In this document: in pieces, positions 29,191 through 38,842 of the stretch
Numbering within the stretch: position 1 is the stretch's first letter
How the letters are laid out: each line of letters opens with the position of its first letter
Origin: Rhodopseudomonas sp. BR0M22
Lineage (GTDB): Bacteria; Pseudomonadota; Alphaproteobacteria; Rhizobiales; Xanthobacteraceae
DNA length: 64,000 nucleotides
Assembly (NCBI RefSeq): GCF_010907035.1
Contig: NZ_QUMK01000001.1
Location: forward strand, 97,064 to 161,063
Direction of reading: 5' to 3'
The notes under the pieces: model-generated
What the model saw: the letters and a program-made list of their open reading frames with translations, nothing else
Told to the model about the DNA's origin: nothing
The model's database searches: none
Made by a program: the position numbers and the translations under genes

Positions 29191-30621
29191 TCAGTGAAGC
29201 TGAAGGTTCGGCACGATCGGCAGGAACGTCAGCAATAGGAACAACGGGATCAGCACCAGGCCGGCTCGAAGCGCGTAGCCGAAGAACCCCGGCATCTTGA
29301 TGCCGCGCTCGGTGGCGATCGCATAGACCATGAAGTTCGGCGCGTTGCCGACATACGTCAGCGCACCCATGTAGACCGAGCCCATCGAAATCGCCGCCAG
29401 CGTGCCGGCGAGCGGCCCCATCAGTTCGGCAGGCCGGCCGCCGGCCAGTTCGAAGAACACGAGGTACGTCGGCGCATTGTCGAGCACCGCAGACAACAGC
29501 CCGGTGAACCAGAAGTAAGGCACTTCGCGCGGGGTGCCGTTACTGGCCGTCACCGCTTCGAGCAGCGGCGCGAACAGGCCGCTCTTGCCCGCATGCAGCA
29601 TCGCCAGCACCGGAATGATGGCGACGAAGATGCCGGCGAACAGCTTCGCAACCTCGCGGATCGGCTCCCAGGTGAAGCCGTTGGCGGCGCGATGCTCGTC
29701 CGCCGTCCACCACAGCGACAGCAGCGCCAGCACCACCAGCATCGCGTCCCGCACCAGATTCTGCAGCGCGACCTTGGTGCCGTAAACGTCGAACTCGATG
29801 CCGGGGCGCCACTGCGCGCAGGCCAGAATGGTGGCGATAATGCCGGCGATCAGCAGGAAATTGATGCCGCCGCGAAATCCGATCGGCGCCTCGGCGGTTT
29901 TGGCCGGCGCATCATGCCGCGCGTACCAGCGATCGAGCAGATAGAACACCACCAGCAGCAAGCCGGCGACTATCAGAGTCTGCTGCCACAAATGCTGCAC
30001 CGGCCAGAAGAAATCGATGCCGCGCAAAAAGCCGACGAACAGCGGCGGATCGCCGAGCGGTGACAGCGCGCCGCCGATATTGGCCACCAGGATGATGAAG
30101 AACACCACGACGTGGACATTGTGCTGCCGGCCCGCATTGGCCCGGATCAGCGGCCGGATCAGGATCATCGCGGCGCCGGTTGTGCCGATCAGACTTGCGC
30201 AGGCGGTGCCGACCGCGAGCATGCCGGTGTTGATCAATGGTGTCGCACGGATCGTGCCGGTGACCAGGATGCCGCCCGACACTGTGAACAATGCGAACAG
30301 CAGCACGATGAAGCTGAGATACTCGGCGAGCAGCGCGTGGATCAGCGAGGCCAGCGCGGCCTCCCAGCCATAAACGATGGTGATCGGCGCCAACGCCAGC
30401 ACGCCCCATAAAGCGGCGATCTTGCCGTAGTGAGCGTGCCAGACTTTTGGGAAAAGCAGGGGCCCGAGGGCGATCGAAAGCAGAATACCGGCGAACGGGA
30501 CGCCCCAGGCCCAACCGAGCGCCGCACCATCAAGCTCCGCCGCCTGAGCTGGACCGGGCAGCATCGCGACGAGCAACAGCGGGAGCAGGACAAGAAATCG
30601 GCGGGAACAGCGTGCGATCAT
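29191..30621 (-). CDS. Sodium:proton antiporter, NhaD/CitMHS-like
   Basis: 476 residues from the ATG at 30621; an in-frame GTG at 30630 is an alternative. A signal-like N-terminus (RFLVLLPLLLVAMLPGPAQAA) precedes about 11-12 membrane helices. Ion-transporter superfamily signatures include LIGTTGAAMILIRPLIRAN, NIGGALSPLGDPPLFVGFL and LSAVLDNAPTYLVFFELAGG. This is the CitMHS_2/putative Na+/H+ antiporter group. The ion has not been established from sequence. It lies downstream of parC in the same direction as parC. Confidence 0.85.
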   Translation of the reverse strand: MIARCSRRFLVLLPLLLVAMLPGPAQAAELDGAALGWAWGVPFAGILLSIALGPLLFPKVWHAHYGKIAALWGVLALAPITIVYGWEAALASLIHALLAEYLSFIVLLFALFTVSGGILVTGTIRATPLINTGMLAVGTACASLIGTTGAAMILIRPLIRANAGRQHNVHVVVFFIILVANIGGALSPLGDPPLFVGFLRGIDFFWPVQHLWQQTLIVAGLLLVVFYLLDRWYARHDAPAKTAEAPIGFRGGINFLLIAGIIATILACAQWRPGIEFDVYGTKVALQNLVRDAMLVVLALLSLWWTADEHRAANGFTWEPIREVAKLFAGIFVAIIPVLAMLHAGKSGLFAPLLEAVTASNGTPREVPYFWFTGLLSAVLDNAPTYLVFFELAGGRPAELMGPLAGTLAAISMGSVYMGALTYVGNAPNFMVYAIATERGIKMPGFFGYALRAGLVLIPLFLLLTFLPIVPNLQLH

Positions 30622-30707
30622 CCCATCCACTTCAAGGCGATTGCAGAGCGAGACGCAAAGCTAAATGGATGGCCTGCCTGCGACATAACGCGCAGGCAGG
30701 CGCGACC

Positions 30708-32969
30708 TCAGACTATGCCGCGTCCGAACTTGTTCGACTTCGGGAAGCCCTTCGGCGGCAGCCGGCCGGCGTCGGCGCGGTTGCCGCGCCATTCGGCCAG
30801 TTCCTTCATCGTCGCGCTGAACTCGCGGCCGGCGGAATCGCGCCAACCGAGACCCTGCTTCGACGAGAAGGTGGCGATATCGGACAGGCCGCCGTCCTTG
30901 TACTTCTGCAGCCGCACGCCGCGGCCGCGGGTCATCTCCGGCACCTGATCGAGCGGGAAGATCACCATCTTGCGGTTGTCGCCGATCACCGCGACGCTGT
31001 CGTCGCCCTCGCTGACAACGGTCAGCGCGCGTGCCTCGTTGGGGACGTCGACGTTGAGGATCTGCTTGCCCTTGCGGGTCGAGCCGACGCACTCGTCCTC
31101 ATTCACCACGAAGCCCTGCCCGTCGTGACTGGCGATCAGGAACTTGCGGCCGCCGGCGTGCACGAACACCGTGACGATCGCGGCGTCCTGCTCCATGTCG
31201 ATGAACATGCGGATCGGCTCGCCGTGACCGCGGCCGCCGGGCAGCTTGGCGACATCGAGCGCATAGAACCGGCCGTTGGTTGCAAGCAGCAGCAGCTTCG
31301 ACGTCGTCTCGGCGAAGAACGACTGGCCGAGCTTGTCGTCCTGCTTGAAGTTCAGGCCCGACAGATCCTCGACGTGGCCCTTCAGGGTGCGCACCCAGCC
31401 CTTGTCGGAGATCACCACCGTCACCGGCTCGCGCTCGACGAAGGCCTCTTCGATCGCAGCGAGATCGTGCTCCGGCGCGTCGGCGAACTGGGTGCGGCGC
31501 TTGCCGAGCGGCGTCTTCGGACCGAACATTTCGCGGACCTTGCGGACCTGCTCGCCGACCTTGGCCCACTGCTCGGTCTCGGATTTCAGGATCGCATTGA
31601 TGCCCTTCAGCTCCGCACGGAGGTTCTTGTCCTCGGTGCGGATCTCCATCTCCTCGAGCTTGCGCAAGCTGCGCAGCCGCATGTTGAGAATGGCCTCGGC
31701 CTGGATCTCGGTGAGATTGAACGTCTTCATCAGCACCGGCTTGGGCTCGTCCTCGGTGCGGATGATCCTGATCACCTCGTCGATGTTCAGGTAGGCGATC
31801 AGATAGCCGCCGAGCACTTCGAGCCGGTGCTCGATCTGCGTTTTGCGATGATTGGAGCGGCGCAGCAGCACGTCGCGCAGATGATCGAGCCATTCGCGCA
31901 AGGCTTCGGCGAGGCCGAGCACCTTCGGAATCCGGCCGCCGACCAGAACGTTGAGGTTGAGCGGAATCCGGCTCTCCAGCTCGGTCAGCCGGAACAGCGA
32001 CTCCATCATCAGCGCCGGATCGACGCCGCGGGACTTCGGCTCGATGACGATGCGCACGTCCTCGGCGGATTCATCGCGGATGTCGCCGACCAGCGGCAGC
32101 TTCTTCTCGTTCAGCAGCTCGGCGATCTTCTCGATCAGCCGCGACTTCTGCACCAGCCACGGAATCTCGGTGACGACCACGCTCCAGGTGCCGCGGGCCC
32201 CCTCTTCCTGGGCCCACTTGGCGCGGGTGCGGAACGCGCCGCGGCCCGTGGTGTAGGCCTCGGCGATGCTCTCCTTGGAGTCGATGATGATGCCGCCGGT
32301 CGGAAAGTCCGGCCCCTTCACGAAGCGCAGCAGCGCTTTCGACTTGGCGTCGGGCTTCTCGATCAGATGCAGTGCGGCGTCGCACAGTTCGGCGGCGTTG
32401 TGCGGCGGGATCGCGGTCGCCATGCCCACGGCGATGCCCTGCGCGCCGTTGGCGAGCAGGTTCGGGAAGCCGCCGGGCAGTACCACGGGCTCCTTGGCCT
32501 GGCCGTCGTAGTTCGGCCGGAACGCGACGCCGTCCTCGTCGATGCCATCGAGCAGCAGCCGCGCGACGTCGGTCATGCGCGCTTCGGTGTAGCGATAAGC
32601 CGCTGGATTATCGCCGTCGATGTTGCCGAAATTGCCCTGGCCGTCGACCAGCGGATAGCGCGACGAGAAGTCCTGCGCGAGGCGGACCAGCGCGTCGTAG
32701 ATCGACTGGTCGCCGTGCGGATGGAACGAACCCATCACGTCGCCGACAATCTTGGCGGACTTCTTGAACGGCGTGCCGGGGTCGAGCCGCAGCAGCCGCA
32801 TACCGTACAGGATGCGGCGATGCACAGGCTTCAGGCCGTCGCGTGCGTCCGGCAGCGCGCGATGCATGATGGTCGACAGCGCGTAAGCGAGATAGCGCTC
32901 TTCCAGCGCCTCGCGAAGCTGGACCTCGTGAATCTCGGCCGGCTCTGGCGGAATCAATCGTTTTCCCAT
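30708..32969 (-). CDS. parC: DNA topoisomerase IV subunit A
   Basis: 753 residues. The breakage-reunion domain has the catalytic tyrosine Y127 in [11 protein letters not shown]. The quinolone region reads [19 protein letters not shown], so Gln (Q88) stands where E. coli ParC has Ser80. The C-terminal half has the beta-pinwheel repeats. With ParE it decatenates replicated chromosomes. The length fits ParC rather than GyrA. It is followed by the antiporter gene and preceded by the HxlR gene, 10 bp away. Confidence 0.97.
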   Translation of the reverse strand: MGKRLIPPEPAEIHEVQLREALEERYLAYALSTIMHRALPDARDGLKPVHRRILYGMRLLRLDPGTPFKKSAKIVGDVMGSFHPHGDQSIYDALVRLAQDFSSRYPLVDGQGNFGNIDGDNPAAYRYTEARMTDVARLLLDGIDEDGVAFRPNYDGQAKEPVVLPGGFPNLLANGAQGIAVGMATAIPPHNAAELCDAALHLIEKPDAKSKALLRFVKGPDFPTGGIIIDSKESIAEAYTTGRGAFRTRAKWAQEEGARGTWSVVVTEIPWLVQKSRLIEKIAELLNEKKLPLVGDIRDESAEDVRIVIEPKSRGVDPALMMESLFRLTELESRIPLNLNVLVGGRIPKVLGLAEALREWLDHLRDVLLRRSNHRKTQIEHRLEVLGGYLIAYLNIDEVIRIIRTEDEPKPVLMKTFNLTEIQAEAILNMRLRSLRKLEEMEIRTEDKNLRAELKGINAILKSETEQWAKVGEQVRKVREMFGPKTPLGKRRTQFADAPEHDLAAIEEAFVEREPVTVVISDKGWVRTLKGHVEDLSGLNFKQDDKLGQSFFAETTSKLLLLATNGRFYALDVAKLPGGRGHGEPIRMFIDMEQDAAIVTVFVHAGGRKFLIASHDGQGFVVNEDECVGSTRKGKQILNVDVPNEARALTVVSEGDDSVAVIGDNRKMVIFPLDQVPEMTRGRGVRLQKYKDGGLSDIATFSSKQGLGWRDSAGREFSATMKELAEWRGNRADAGRLPPKGFPKSNKFGRGIV

Positions 32970-32978
32970 GGCGTGGGG

Positions 32979-33491
32979 TTATCCCCGGACCGGGAGCGGA
33001 GCAAGCGCCGGCGGGCGTTCTACCCTTGCGGTTTCGCCTGGAACCGGCGCCGAGCCGCCTTCTGCTGCCGTGTCGAACCGGAGCCGAGCCCGCACAATCT
33101 CGGGAAAGTGCTGCTCGGCCCAGCCGACCAGCGCCGTGAGCGGTCCGAGCACGGACTCGCCGGTGGCGGACAGGCGGTATTCGACGCTGGGCGGCTTGGT
33201 CGGAAATACCTGGCGCGCGACCAGCCCATCGCGCTCCAAGTCGCGCAGCGTCTGGGTCAGCATCCGCTTTGAAATGTCTGGAACATCGCGCAACAGCGCA
33301 TTGAATCGCATTGGCTTTTCGGCCAGCGCAATCAGCAGCAGCGTGCTCCATTTGCTTCCCAGATGGTCGAGCACGTTGCGCACCGGGCAGCGCGAGGCAT
33401 CGAACCCCTGTTCTCGCCAGGCAGCGTAGCGGTCGGTCAGGGTCGCGCGATGCGTTGCGACCGTCAGGTTCTCTCCAGGTGACCTTGTCAC
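32979..33491 (-). CDS. HxlR-family transcriptional regulator (QorR/YtfH-like)
   Basis: 170 residues starting at GTG 33491, behind a strong AGGAGG site. The HxlR winged helix includes CPVRNVLDHLGSKWSTLLLIALAEKPMRFNALLRDVPDISKRMLTQTLRDLERDGLV, with the conserved N-terminal Cys at about residue 35. It is divergent from the qorB-like gene with 83 bp between. This is the arrangement of the redox/aldehyde-sensing YtfH-YtfG (QorR-QorB) pairs. It probably represses itself and its neighbour. Confidence 0.92.
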   Translation of the reverse strand: MTRSPGENLTVATHRATLTDRYAAWREQGFDASRCPVRNVLDHLGSKWSTLLLIALAEKPMRFNALLRDVPDISKRMLTQTLRDLERDGLVARQVFPTKPPSVEYRLSATGESVLGPLTALVGWAEQHFPEIVRARLRFDTAAEGGSAPVPGETARVERPPALAPLPVRG

Positions 33492-33520
33492 AAAAAACTG
33501 CCTCCTTACGGGCCGGCGAT

Positions 33521-33541
33521 TAGGTCTCCATTATAGACCTA
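33521..33541. promoter_or_regulatory. Inverted-repeat operator between the HxlR and qorB-like genes
   Basis: A perfect 7-bp inverted repeat, TAGGTCT-N7-AGACCTA, lies in the 83-bp divergent intergenic region, 33 bp from the qorB ATG and 30 bp from the regulator GTG. It is a likely HxlR dimer site controlling both promoters. Confidence 0.6.
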
Positions 33542-33574
33542 CTCTCAAATCATAACCAGCCCAGGAACTCTCCG

Positions 33575-34444
33575 ATGTCCTCTTCACGTTTTCTCGTCAC
33601 CGGTGCCAGCGGCCAGCTCGGCCGCCTCGTGCTCGACGGTCTCCTCAAGTCGGTGTCAGCCGCCCAGATCGGGGTGCTGGTCCGCAGCGATAAGGCGGCG
33701 GCCGAGTTCGCCGCCCGCGGTCTCCATGTTCACATCGGCGACTACGGCCGGCCCGAGACCCTGGCTGCAGCGTTCGCCGGAGTCGACCGAGCGCTGCTGA
33801 TCTCGTCGAGCGAAATCGGCCAGCGCGCCACACAGCACCGCAACGCGATCGAAGCGGCGCGTGCCTCCGGGGTGTCGCTGCTCGCTTATACCAGCCTGCT
33901 CCACGCCGACCGCTCGCCGCTCGGCCTCGCCAAGGAACACCTTCAGACCGAAAGCGCGCTGCGGGAGCTGGGCGTACCGCACGTCGTGCTGCGCAACGGC
34001 TGGTACAGCGAGAACTACACAGCCTCGATTCCGGCCGCACTGGCGCACGGCGCCCTGCTCGGCAGCGGCGGCGACGGGCGGATCGCCTCCGCTGCGCGGG
34101 CCGATTACGCCGACGCCGCGGTCCGTGTGCTCACGGCGGAACAGCCACAAGCCGGCCACATCTACGAACTCGCCGGCGATGATTCGTACTCACTCGCGGA
34201 GTTCGCTGCCGAGCTGTCTCGACAGTCCGGCAAGGCGGTCGCATATCGCGATCTGCCGCAGGCGGAGTACCAGGCTGCGTTGATCGCGGCCGGCCTGCCC
34301 GAACCGTTCGCCGCGCTGCTGGCGGATTCAGACGCCGGCGCCGCCAAAGGCGCGCTGTTCGACGAAAGCCGCGCCTTGAGCCGCCTGATCGGCCGCCCGA
34401 CCACGCCGATCGCAACGACTATCGCGGCGGCACTGAAAGCCTGA
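33575..34444 (+). CDS. qorB: NAD(P)H:quinone oxidoreductase, QorB (YtfG) type
   Basis: 289 residues. The Rossmann glycine motif (FLVTGASGQLGRLVLDGL) starts at residue 6. NmrA/SDR-a5 features follow: LISSSEIGQRATQHRNAIEAA, LLAYTSLLHADRSPL and VLRNGWYSENY. QorB reduces quinones with NADPH by one electron. It is divergent from its probable HxlR regulator. The pair lies between parC and recO, genes that I would expect to be near neighbours in related genomes. Confidence 0.9.
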   Translation: MSSSRFLVTGASGQLGRLVLDGLLKSVSAAQIGVLVRSDKAAAEFAARGLHVHIGDYGRPETLAAAFAGVDRALLISSSEIGQRATQHRNAIEAARASGVSLLAYTSLLHADRSPLGLAKEHLQTESALRELGVPHVVLRNGWYSENYTASIPAALAHGALLGSGGDGRIASAARADYADAAVRVLTAEQPQAGHIYELAGDDSYSLAEFAAELSRQSGKAVAYRDLPQAEYQAALIAAGLPEPFAALLADSDAGAAKGALFDESRALSRLIGRPTTPIATTIAAALKA

Positions 34445-34478
34445 TTGGCGGTCGAGGAGCGCGCCCGCCGATGGCCGG

Positions 34479-35228
34479 CTACGTCTCGGCCGGCCGCAGC
34501 GCGCGCGTCACCGCATTGATGAACCCCGCGCGGGCATCGGAATGCCCCTGCCCGCGCGGCTCCAGCACGTTACGCAATAGAAATCGGCCGGTCAGCGCGA
34601 AGCCGTCGAACAGATCCTGCCCGGACCAGCCATTGCCGCTCTCGGCCTCGTCGTCGCGCAGGAACGACGGCAGTCGCAACAGCCGGTCGCGCCACGGCTC
34701 GCCGGCGCTGCGTGAGACCGCGCTGCCCGACTTTGGCGAGACGTAAATCAGTTCGGTGGTGGCGCCGGTCGCGGCGCAGGCGGACAGGTCGAGCCCAAAT
34801 CCGAGCTCGGCCAAAATGGCGAGTTCGAACCGGATCAGATGCGCCGCCGCAATCCCGAGATCGTCGAAATCGTCCAGGGTGAGGATCAGCCGCTGGTAGA
34901 TCTCTTCGTGCGGATCGCGCTCCGGCAGCAGCCGGGCCAGCGACGCCAGATGGGTGACGCCGTACACCGCAAACGACGACGCCAGCAGCGTCGCAGCGCG
35001 CATCTTGGTGGCTTCCAACTGATAGTAGCCGAGATGCTCGTCGAGCCGCGCCCGCCACGACGCCAATACGCTGTTGCCGGGCTGCAGCAGCGGCCGCATC
35101 CGCGCCGAGGCCGCGCCGCGGACCATACCAAGATGCCGGCCATGGCCGCGGGTCAGCAGTTCGACGATGGCGCCGGCCTCGCCGTGCCGTCGCACTCCGA
35201 GAATGATGCCCTCGTCGCTCCATTCCAT
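34479..35228 (-). CDS. recO: DNA repair protein RecO
   Basis: 249 residues. The N-terminal OB fold ([39 protein letters not shown]) is followed by the helical C-terminal domain. RecO, with RecR and RecF, loads RecA on SSB-coated gaps. The zinc Cys set found in some RecO proteins is mostly absent here. It is the last gene of the rpoZ-to-recO block, 44 bp after the small membrane gene. Confidence 0.95.
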   Translation of the reverse strand: MEWSDEGIILGVRRHGEAGAIVELLTRGHGRHLGMVRGAASARMRPLLQPGNSVLASWRARLDEHLGYYQLEATKMRAATLLASSFAVYGVTHLASLARLLPERDPHEEIYQRLILTLDDFDDLGIAAAHLIRFELAILAELGFGLDLSACAATGATTELIYVSPKSGSAVSRSAGEPWRDRLLRLPSFLRDDEAESGNGWSGQDLFDGFALTGRFLLRNVLEPRGQGHSDARAGFINAVTRALRPAET

Positions 35229-35272
35229 CGAACGAGCCTATCGGATCTTGTGCGGTCGCGCCCGTCCGGTCT

Positions 35273-35674
35273 TCAGGCGTTGAACCAGCCGCGGGCGTCG
35301 CCGGTGTAAGACAAGTAGATCCCAACCGCGGTCAGGATGCAGGACGCGATATCGATCCACAGGCCGGCTTCGATGCCGCTGTCGCCGATGATCTGCGCCA
35401 GCGACACCACCGAAAACACCAACGAGGCGGTCAGCACCGCCCGCGCCCAGTTCTTCCGGCCATGGGCCGCAAGCCAGACCAGATAGGTCAGCAGCACGAT
35501 CAAGCCGGCCGCCATGGTGTTGGCGGCGGCGACGACGCCGGCCGCCATACTCGGCTCGATCACGGTCCGGTCCTGAAACGCCACGGAGATGCAGTCGAGC
35601 ATCAGCGAGGTCAGCAGCAGCACCTCGAACCAATAGACGTTCCGCGGCAGGCTGGTGGTCGGGCTGGTGGTCAT
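35273..35674 (-). CDS. Small membrane protein between era and recO
   Basis: 133 residues from the ATG at 35674, which overlaps the era stop as ATGA. Four hydrophobic segments (VYWFEVLLLTSLMLDCISVAF, AANTMAAGLIVLLTYLVWLAAH, AVLTASLVFSVVSLAQII, IDIASCILTAVGIYLS) suggest an inner-membrane protein. No family was recognised. Tight coupling to era suggests a steady housekeeping context, but its role is unknown. Confidence 0.75.
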   Translation of the reverse strand: MTTSPTTSLPRNVYWFEVLLLTSLMLDCISVAFQDRTVIEPSMAAGVVAAANTMAAGLIVLLTYLVWLAAHGRKNWARAVLTASLVFSVVSLAQIIGDSGIEAGLWIDIASCILTAVGIYLSYTGDARGWFNA

Positions 35675-36597
35675 TCCTTGGGAAACTCCAGGCCCATTTC
35701 GCGGTAACGATCGGGATCGTTGCCCCAGTCTTCGCGCACCTTGACGAACAGGAACAGGTGGACCGGCTGCTCCAGAATCTCGCCGATCTCCTTGCGCGCC
35801 TCGGCGCCGATCGCCTTGATGGTCGCGCCGCCTTTGCCGAGCACGATTTTGCGCTGGCTCTCGCGTTCGACGAAAATCGTCTGCTCGATCTTCACCGAGC
35901 CGTCCTTGCGCTCGGTCCAGGTGTCGGTCTCCACCGTGGACTGATACGGCAGTTCCTGATGCAGTTTCCGGAAGATCTTCTCGCGGGTGATCTCGGCCGC
36001 GAGGTGGCGCAGCGGCGCATCCGACATCTGGTCTTCGGGATAGTGAAACGGGCCCGGCGGCACCTGAGCGGCGAGCGCCTTGCGCAGATCGTCGACGCCG
36101 TCGCCGGTCAGCGCCGAGACCATGAAGGTCTGGTCGAACGCCAGCCGCTGATTGGCGGCCTGCGCGAGCGCCAGAAGCTTCTCGCGGACGATCAAATCGA
36201 TCTTGTTGAGCACCAGCAGTTTCGGCCGATCGACATTGGTGAGATTGGCCAGGATGTCTTCGGCCTGCTCGTTGATGCCGGCTCTCGCGTCGAGCAGCAC
36301 GCAGACGAGGTCGGCATCGTGCGCGCCGCTCCATGCGGTCTTGACCATCGCGCGGTCGAGCCGCCGCTTCGGCGCGAAGATGCCGGGCGTATCGACCAGG
36401 ATGATCTGTGCGGAATCTTCGATGACGATGCCGCGGATCAGCGCGCGCGTGGTCTGCACCTTGCGCGACACGATCGTTACTTTCGAGCCGACCAGCGCAT
36501 TGACCAGCGTGGATTTGCCGACGTTCGGCGCTCCGATCAGCGCAACGAAACCGCAGCGGGTCGCGGCTGACGCCGCTTCTTCATGTTCAGCCATCAT
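35671..36597 (-). CDS. era: GTPase Era
   Basis: About 308 residues from ATG 36597; the next ATG, 36594, is equally possible. The G1 motif is GAPNVGKST, G3 is DTPG and G4 is NKID. The C-terminal KH domain (KIVLGKGGATIKAIGAEARKEI) binds the 3' end of 16S rRNA. Era assists 30S maturation. The start overlaps the rnc stop, and the stop overlaps the next gene, so translation is coupled. Confidence 0.97.
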   Translation of the reverse strand: MMAEHEEAASAATRCGFVALIGAPNVGKSTLVNALVGSKVTIVSRKVQTTRALIRGIVIEDSAQIILVDTPGIFAPKRRLDRAMVKTAWSGAHDADLVCVLLDARAGINEQAEDILANLTNVDRPKLLVLNKIDLIVREKLLALAQAANQRLAFDQTFMVSALTGDGVDDLRKALAAQVPPGPFHYPEDQMSDAPLRHLAAEITREKIFRKLHQELPYQSTVETDTWTERKDGSVKIEQTIFVERESQRKIVLGKGGATIKAIGAEARKEIGEILEQPVHLFLFVKVREDWGNDPDRYREMGLEFPKE

Positions 36598-37405
36598 TGC
36601 TGCCTGTGCCGACACCTTCGCGGGTCAGCATCGCCGATGCGGCAACCTTTTCGGCCGCACGCTTGCTGCCGCCGACGCCCTCTGCCGGCTCCAGGCCCGG
36701 AAGTACGACGGCGACGCGGAATTGCGGATCGTGATGAGGCCCGGTGCGTTCGACCTCACGATAAACCGGTGTCGGCAGACCGCGAGCCTGCGCCCACTCC
36801 TGCAACACGGTCTTGGGATCGCGGAGCGACCGCGCGGGCTTGCGCATGCGCTCGGTCCAGTTGCGCCGGACGAAATCGGAAGCCGCCTCGTAGCCGCCGT
36901 CGAGATAGATCGCGCCGATCACCGCCTCGCAGATGTCGCCCAGCACCGACCGGCGCAGTTTCGCGCCGACGCCCGCCCCCACGGTGCCGAGCTTGATGCC
37001 CTCGATCAGATCGAGGCCGCGCGCGACATCGGCGCAGGATTCCTTGCGCACCAGATCGGCCAGCCGCTTCGACAACTCGCCCTCGTCGGCGTCGGGAAAC
37101 GCCCGGTACAGCATGTCCGAGACGATCAGGCCGAGCACGTGATCGCCGAGAAACTCAAGCCGCTGATAGCTGTCGGTGCGGCGCGCGGATTTCAGCGCCG
37201 ACACATGGGTGAGCGCCGTGGTCAGCAACGCCGGGTCGGTGAAGCTGTAGCCGAGCCGCTGCTCGATCGCCGCCGCCGTCGCCTTGGACTTGGCTTTGCT
37301 GGCGCGGCGCTTCTTCGCAGCCGACGGCTCCGTCGCTGGAGCTTGCTGCGGCTGCGGATCGCTGCCCGTCGACGCGGCGTCGACGTTGGTCACGTCATCG
37401 GTCAT
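36587..37405 (-). CDS. rnc: Ribonuclease III
   Basis: 272 residues from ATG 37405, which overlaps the lepB stop (ATGA). It has an N-terminal low-complexity tail rich in Ala, Pro and Lys (about residues 1-45). The RNase III domain has the signature RLEFLGDHVLGLIVSDML and the second acidic site LGDICEAVIGAIYLDGGY. A C-terminal dsRNA-binding domain follows. It processes rRNA precursors and structured RNAs. The N-terminal tail is longer than in E. coli. Confidence 0.97.
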   Translation of the reverse strand: MTDDVTNVDAASTGSDPQPQQAPATEPSAAKKRRASKAKSKATAAAIEQRLGYSFTDPALLTTALTHVSALKSARRTDSYQRLEFLGDHVLGLIVSDMLYRAFPDADEGELSKRLADLVRKESCADVARGLDLIEGIKLGTVGAGVGAKLRRSVLGDICEAVIGAIYLDGGYEAASDFVRRNWTERMRKPARSLRDPKTVLQEWAQARGLPTPVYREVERTGPHHDPQFRVAVVLPGLEPAEGVGGSKRAAEKVAASAMLTREGVGTGSNDG

Positions 37406-38160
37406 CGCACAATGGTGAAGATGCGGCCCCAACGAACCGCGGTCGGCCAGCGCCAGATCTGCCAGGCGTGTTCGCCTTCGGCGATCGAGAAAAAGATCAT
37501 CTGTGCGCGGCCGATCAGGTTCTCGTAAGGAACGTAGCCGACTGCAGACAGCACCCGGCTGTCGGTGGAGTTGTCGCGGTTGTCGCCCATCATGAAGAAG
37601 TGGCCGGGCGGCACGGTGTAGACGTTGGTGTTGTCGTAGAAGCCGTTGTCGACGCAATCCAGCGTCTCGTAGGACACGCCGTTCGGCAGCGTTTCCTTCC
37701 AGCGCTTGACGCGCGCCGTCGCCTCCGATCCGCACGGATCTTCACCGACGTAATCCGACAACCGCTCGCGCTCGACCGGCTTGTCGTTGATGTAGAGGAG
37801 CCCTTCCCGCATCTGGATGCGGTCGCCCGGCAGGCCGATGACGCGCTTGATGTAGTCGGTGGTGTCGTCCTTCGGCAACCGGAACACCACTACGTCGCCA
37901 CGGTTCGGCTCGGAGCCGAAGATCCGGCCGGAGAACAGCGGCGGCGACAGCGGGATCGAATAATGGCTGTAGCCGTAGGAGTATTTCGAGACGAACAGAT
38001 AATCGCCGACCAGCAGCGTCGCCTTCATCGATCCGGAGGGAATGTTGAAAGGCGGGAACAGGAAGGTGCGGATCACCAGGGCAATAATGAGGGCGTGAAT
38101 GACGACGCGGATGGTTTCGCCGACGCCGCTCTCAGATTTGGTTCCGGATGTCACGCTCAT
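37402..38160 (-). CDS. lepB: Signal peptidase I
   Basis: 252 residues from ATG 38160. One N-terminal membrane helix (IRVVIHALIIALVIRTFLF) precedes the catalytic Ser box FNIPSGSMKATLLVGDYLFV. The general-base Lys lies in DYIKRVIGLPGDRI. The GHFFMMGDNRDNSTDSR box is also present. It cleaves signal peptides from exported proteins on the periplasmic face. The open frame extends upstream to 38346 but without family resemblance. Confidence 0.97.
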   Translation of the reverse strand: MSVTSGTKSESGVGETIRVVIHALIIALVIRTFLFPPFNIPSGSMKATLLVGDYLFVSKYSYGYSHYSIPLSPPLFSGRIFGSEPNRGDVVVFRLPKDDTTDYIKRVIGLPGDRIQMREGLLYINDKPVERERLSDYVGEDPCGSEATARVKRWKETLPNGVSYETLDCVDNGFYDNTNVYTVPPGHFFMMGDNRDNSTDSRVLSAVGYVPYENLIGRAQMIFFSIAEGEHAWQIWRWPTAVRWGRIFTIVR

Positions 38161-38401
38161 CGCTTTCCCGATTCCCGTCGCGTGGAGTCGCGCGGTGGAC
38201 GATTGGACTGGTGTGGAGCGTATCCTGGCGGAGGGCGAGACGTGGTCCGCGGCAGCGGAAACCGCCACGACCGGCGCTCGTCCGCCGAAGATCCGACCCC
38301 TCTGGGGATTCCGCGCGGTTGTAGACTGTTGTCGCGACCGGCGCAATCAAACGTCGCGGTTCCGCGGGCTAATGCTATGACGAATCAGCGGCTTTTCGGG
38401 C

Positions 38402-38842
38402 TCAGGAAGGCGTCCCCCCAAGCCCTTCGACGACCGCCGGAACGGCCGAGATCACCACGAAAGCCTGGGCAAGCGGCCATTCGTCGGTGATCGAGAGATC
38501 GATCCGCGCCACCATGCCTTCGGGCGTCAGCGCATCGAGCCGGGCCTTGGCGCCTCCGGTCAGCGCCATGGTCGGCCGGCCGCCGGGCAGATTGACCACC
38601 CCCATGTCGCGCCACCACACGCCCTGGCGGATGCCGGTGCCGAGCGCCTTGGAGCATGCTTCCTTGGCGGCGAAGCGCTTGGCGTAGGTGGCGGCGACCA
38701 ATTCGGCCTTTTTGGCGCGACGCTCGGCCTTCGCCCGCTCGGCCTCGGTGAACACCCGATCAAGGAAACGGTCGCCGTGGCGCTCCATCACTTTGGCAAT
38801 CCGCGTGATGTCGATCAGGTCCGACCCGATACCGATGATCAT
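38402..38842 (-). CDS. acpS: Holo-[acyl-carrier-protein] synthase
   Basis: 146 residues from ATG 38842, overlapping the pdxJ stop. [14 protein letters not shown] holds the Mg-binding Asp, and [18 protein letters not shown] holds the conserved Glu/Lys. It transfers phosphopantetheine from CoA to ACP. The C-terminus is slightly longer than the E. coli enzyme. A 240-bp gap to the lepB start suggests a separate or additional promoter for lepB. Confidence 0.97.
   Translation of the reverse strand: MIIGIGSDLIDITRIAKVMERHGDRFLDRVFTEAERAKAERRAKKAELVAATYAKRFAAKEACSKALGTGIRQGVWWRDMGVVNLPGGRPTMALTGGAKARLDALTPEGMVARIDLSITDEWPLAQAFVVISAVPAVVEGLGGTPS

Noticed and set aside
30447..33272. A 941-codon plus-strand open frame opposite parC.
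   Set aside because: It is antisense to parC, has a skewed composition and no domain; a GC-rich shadow frame.
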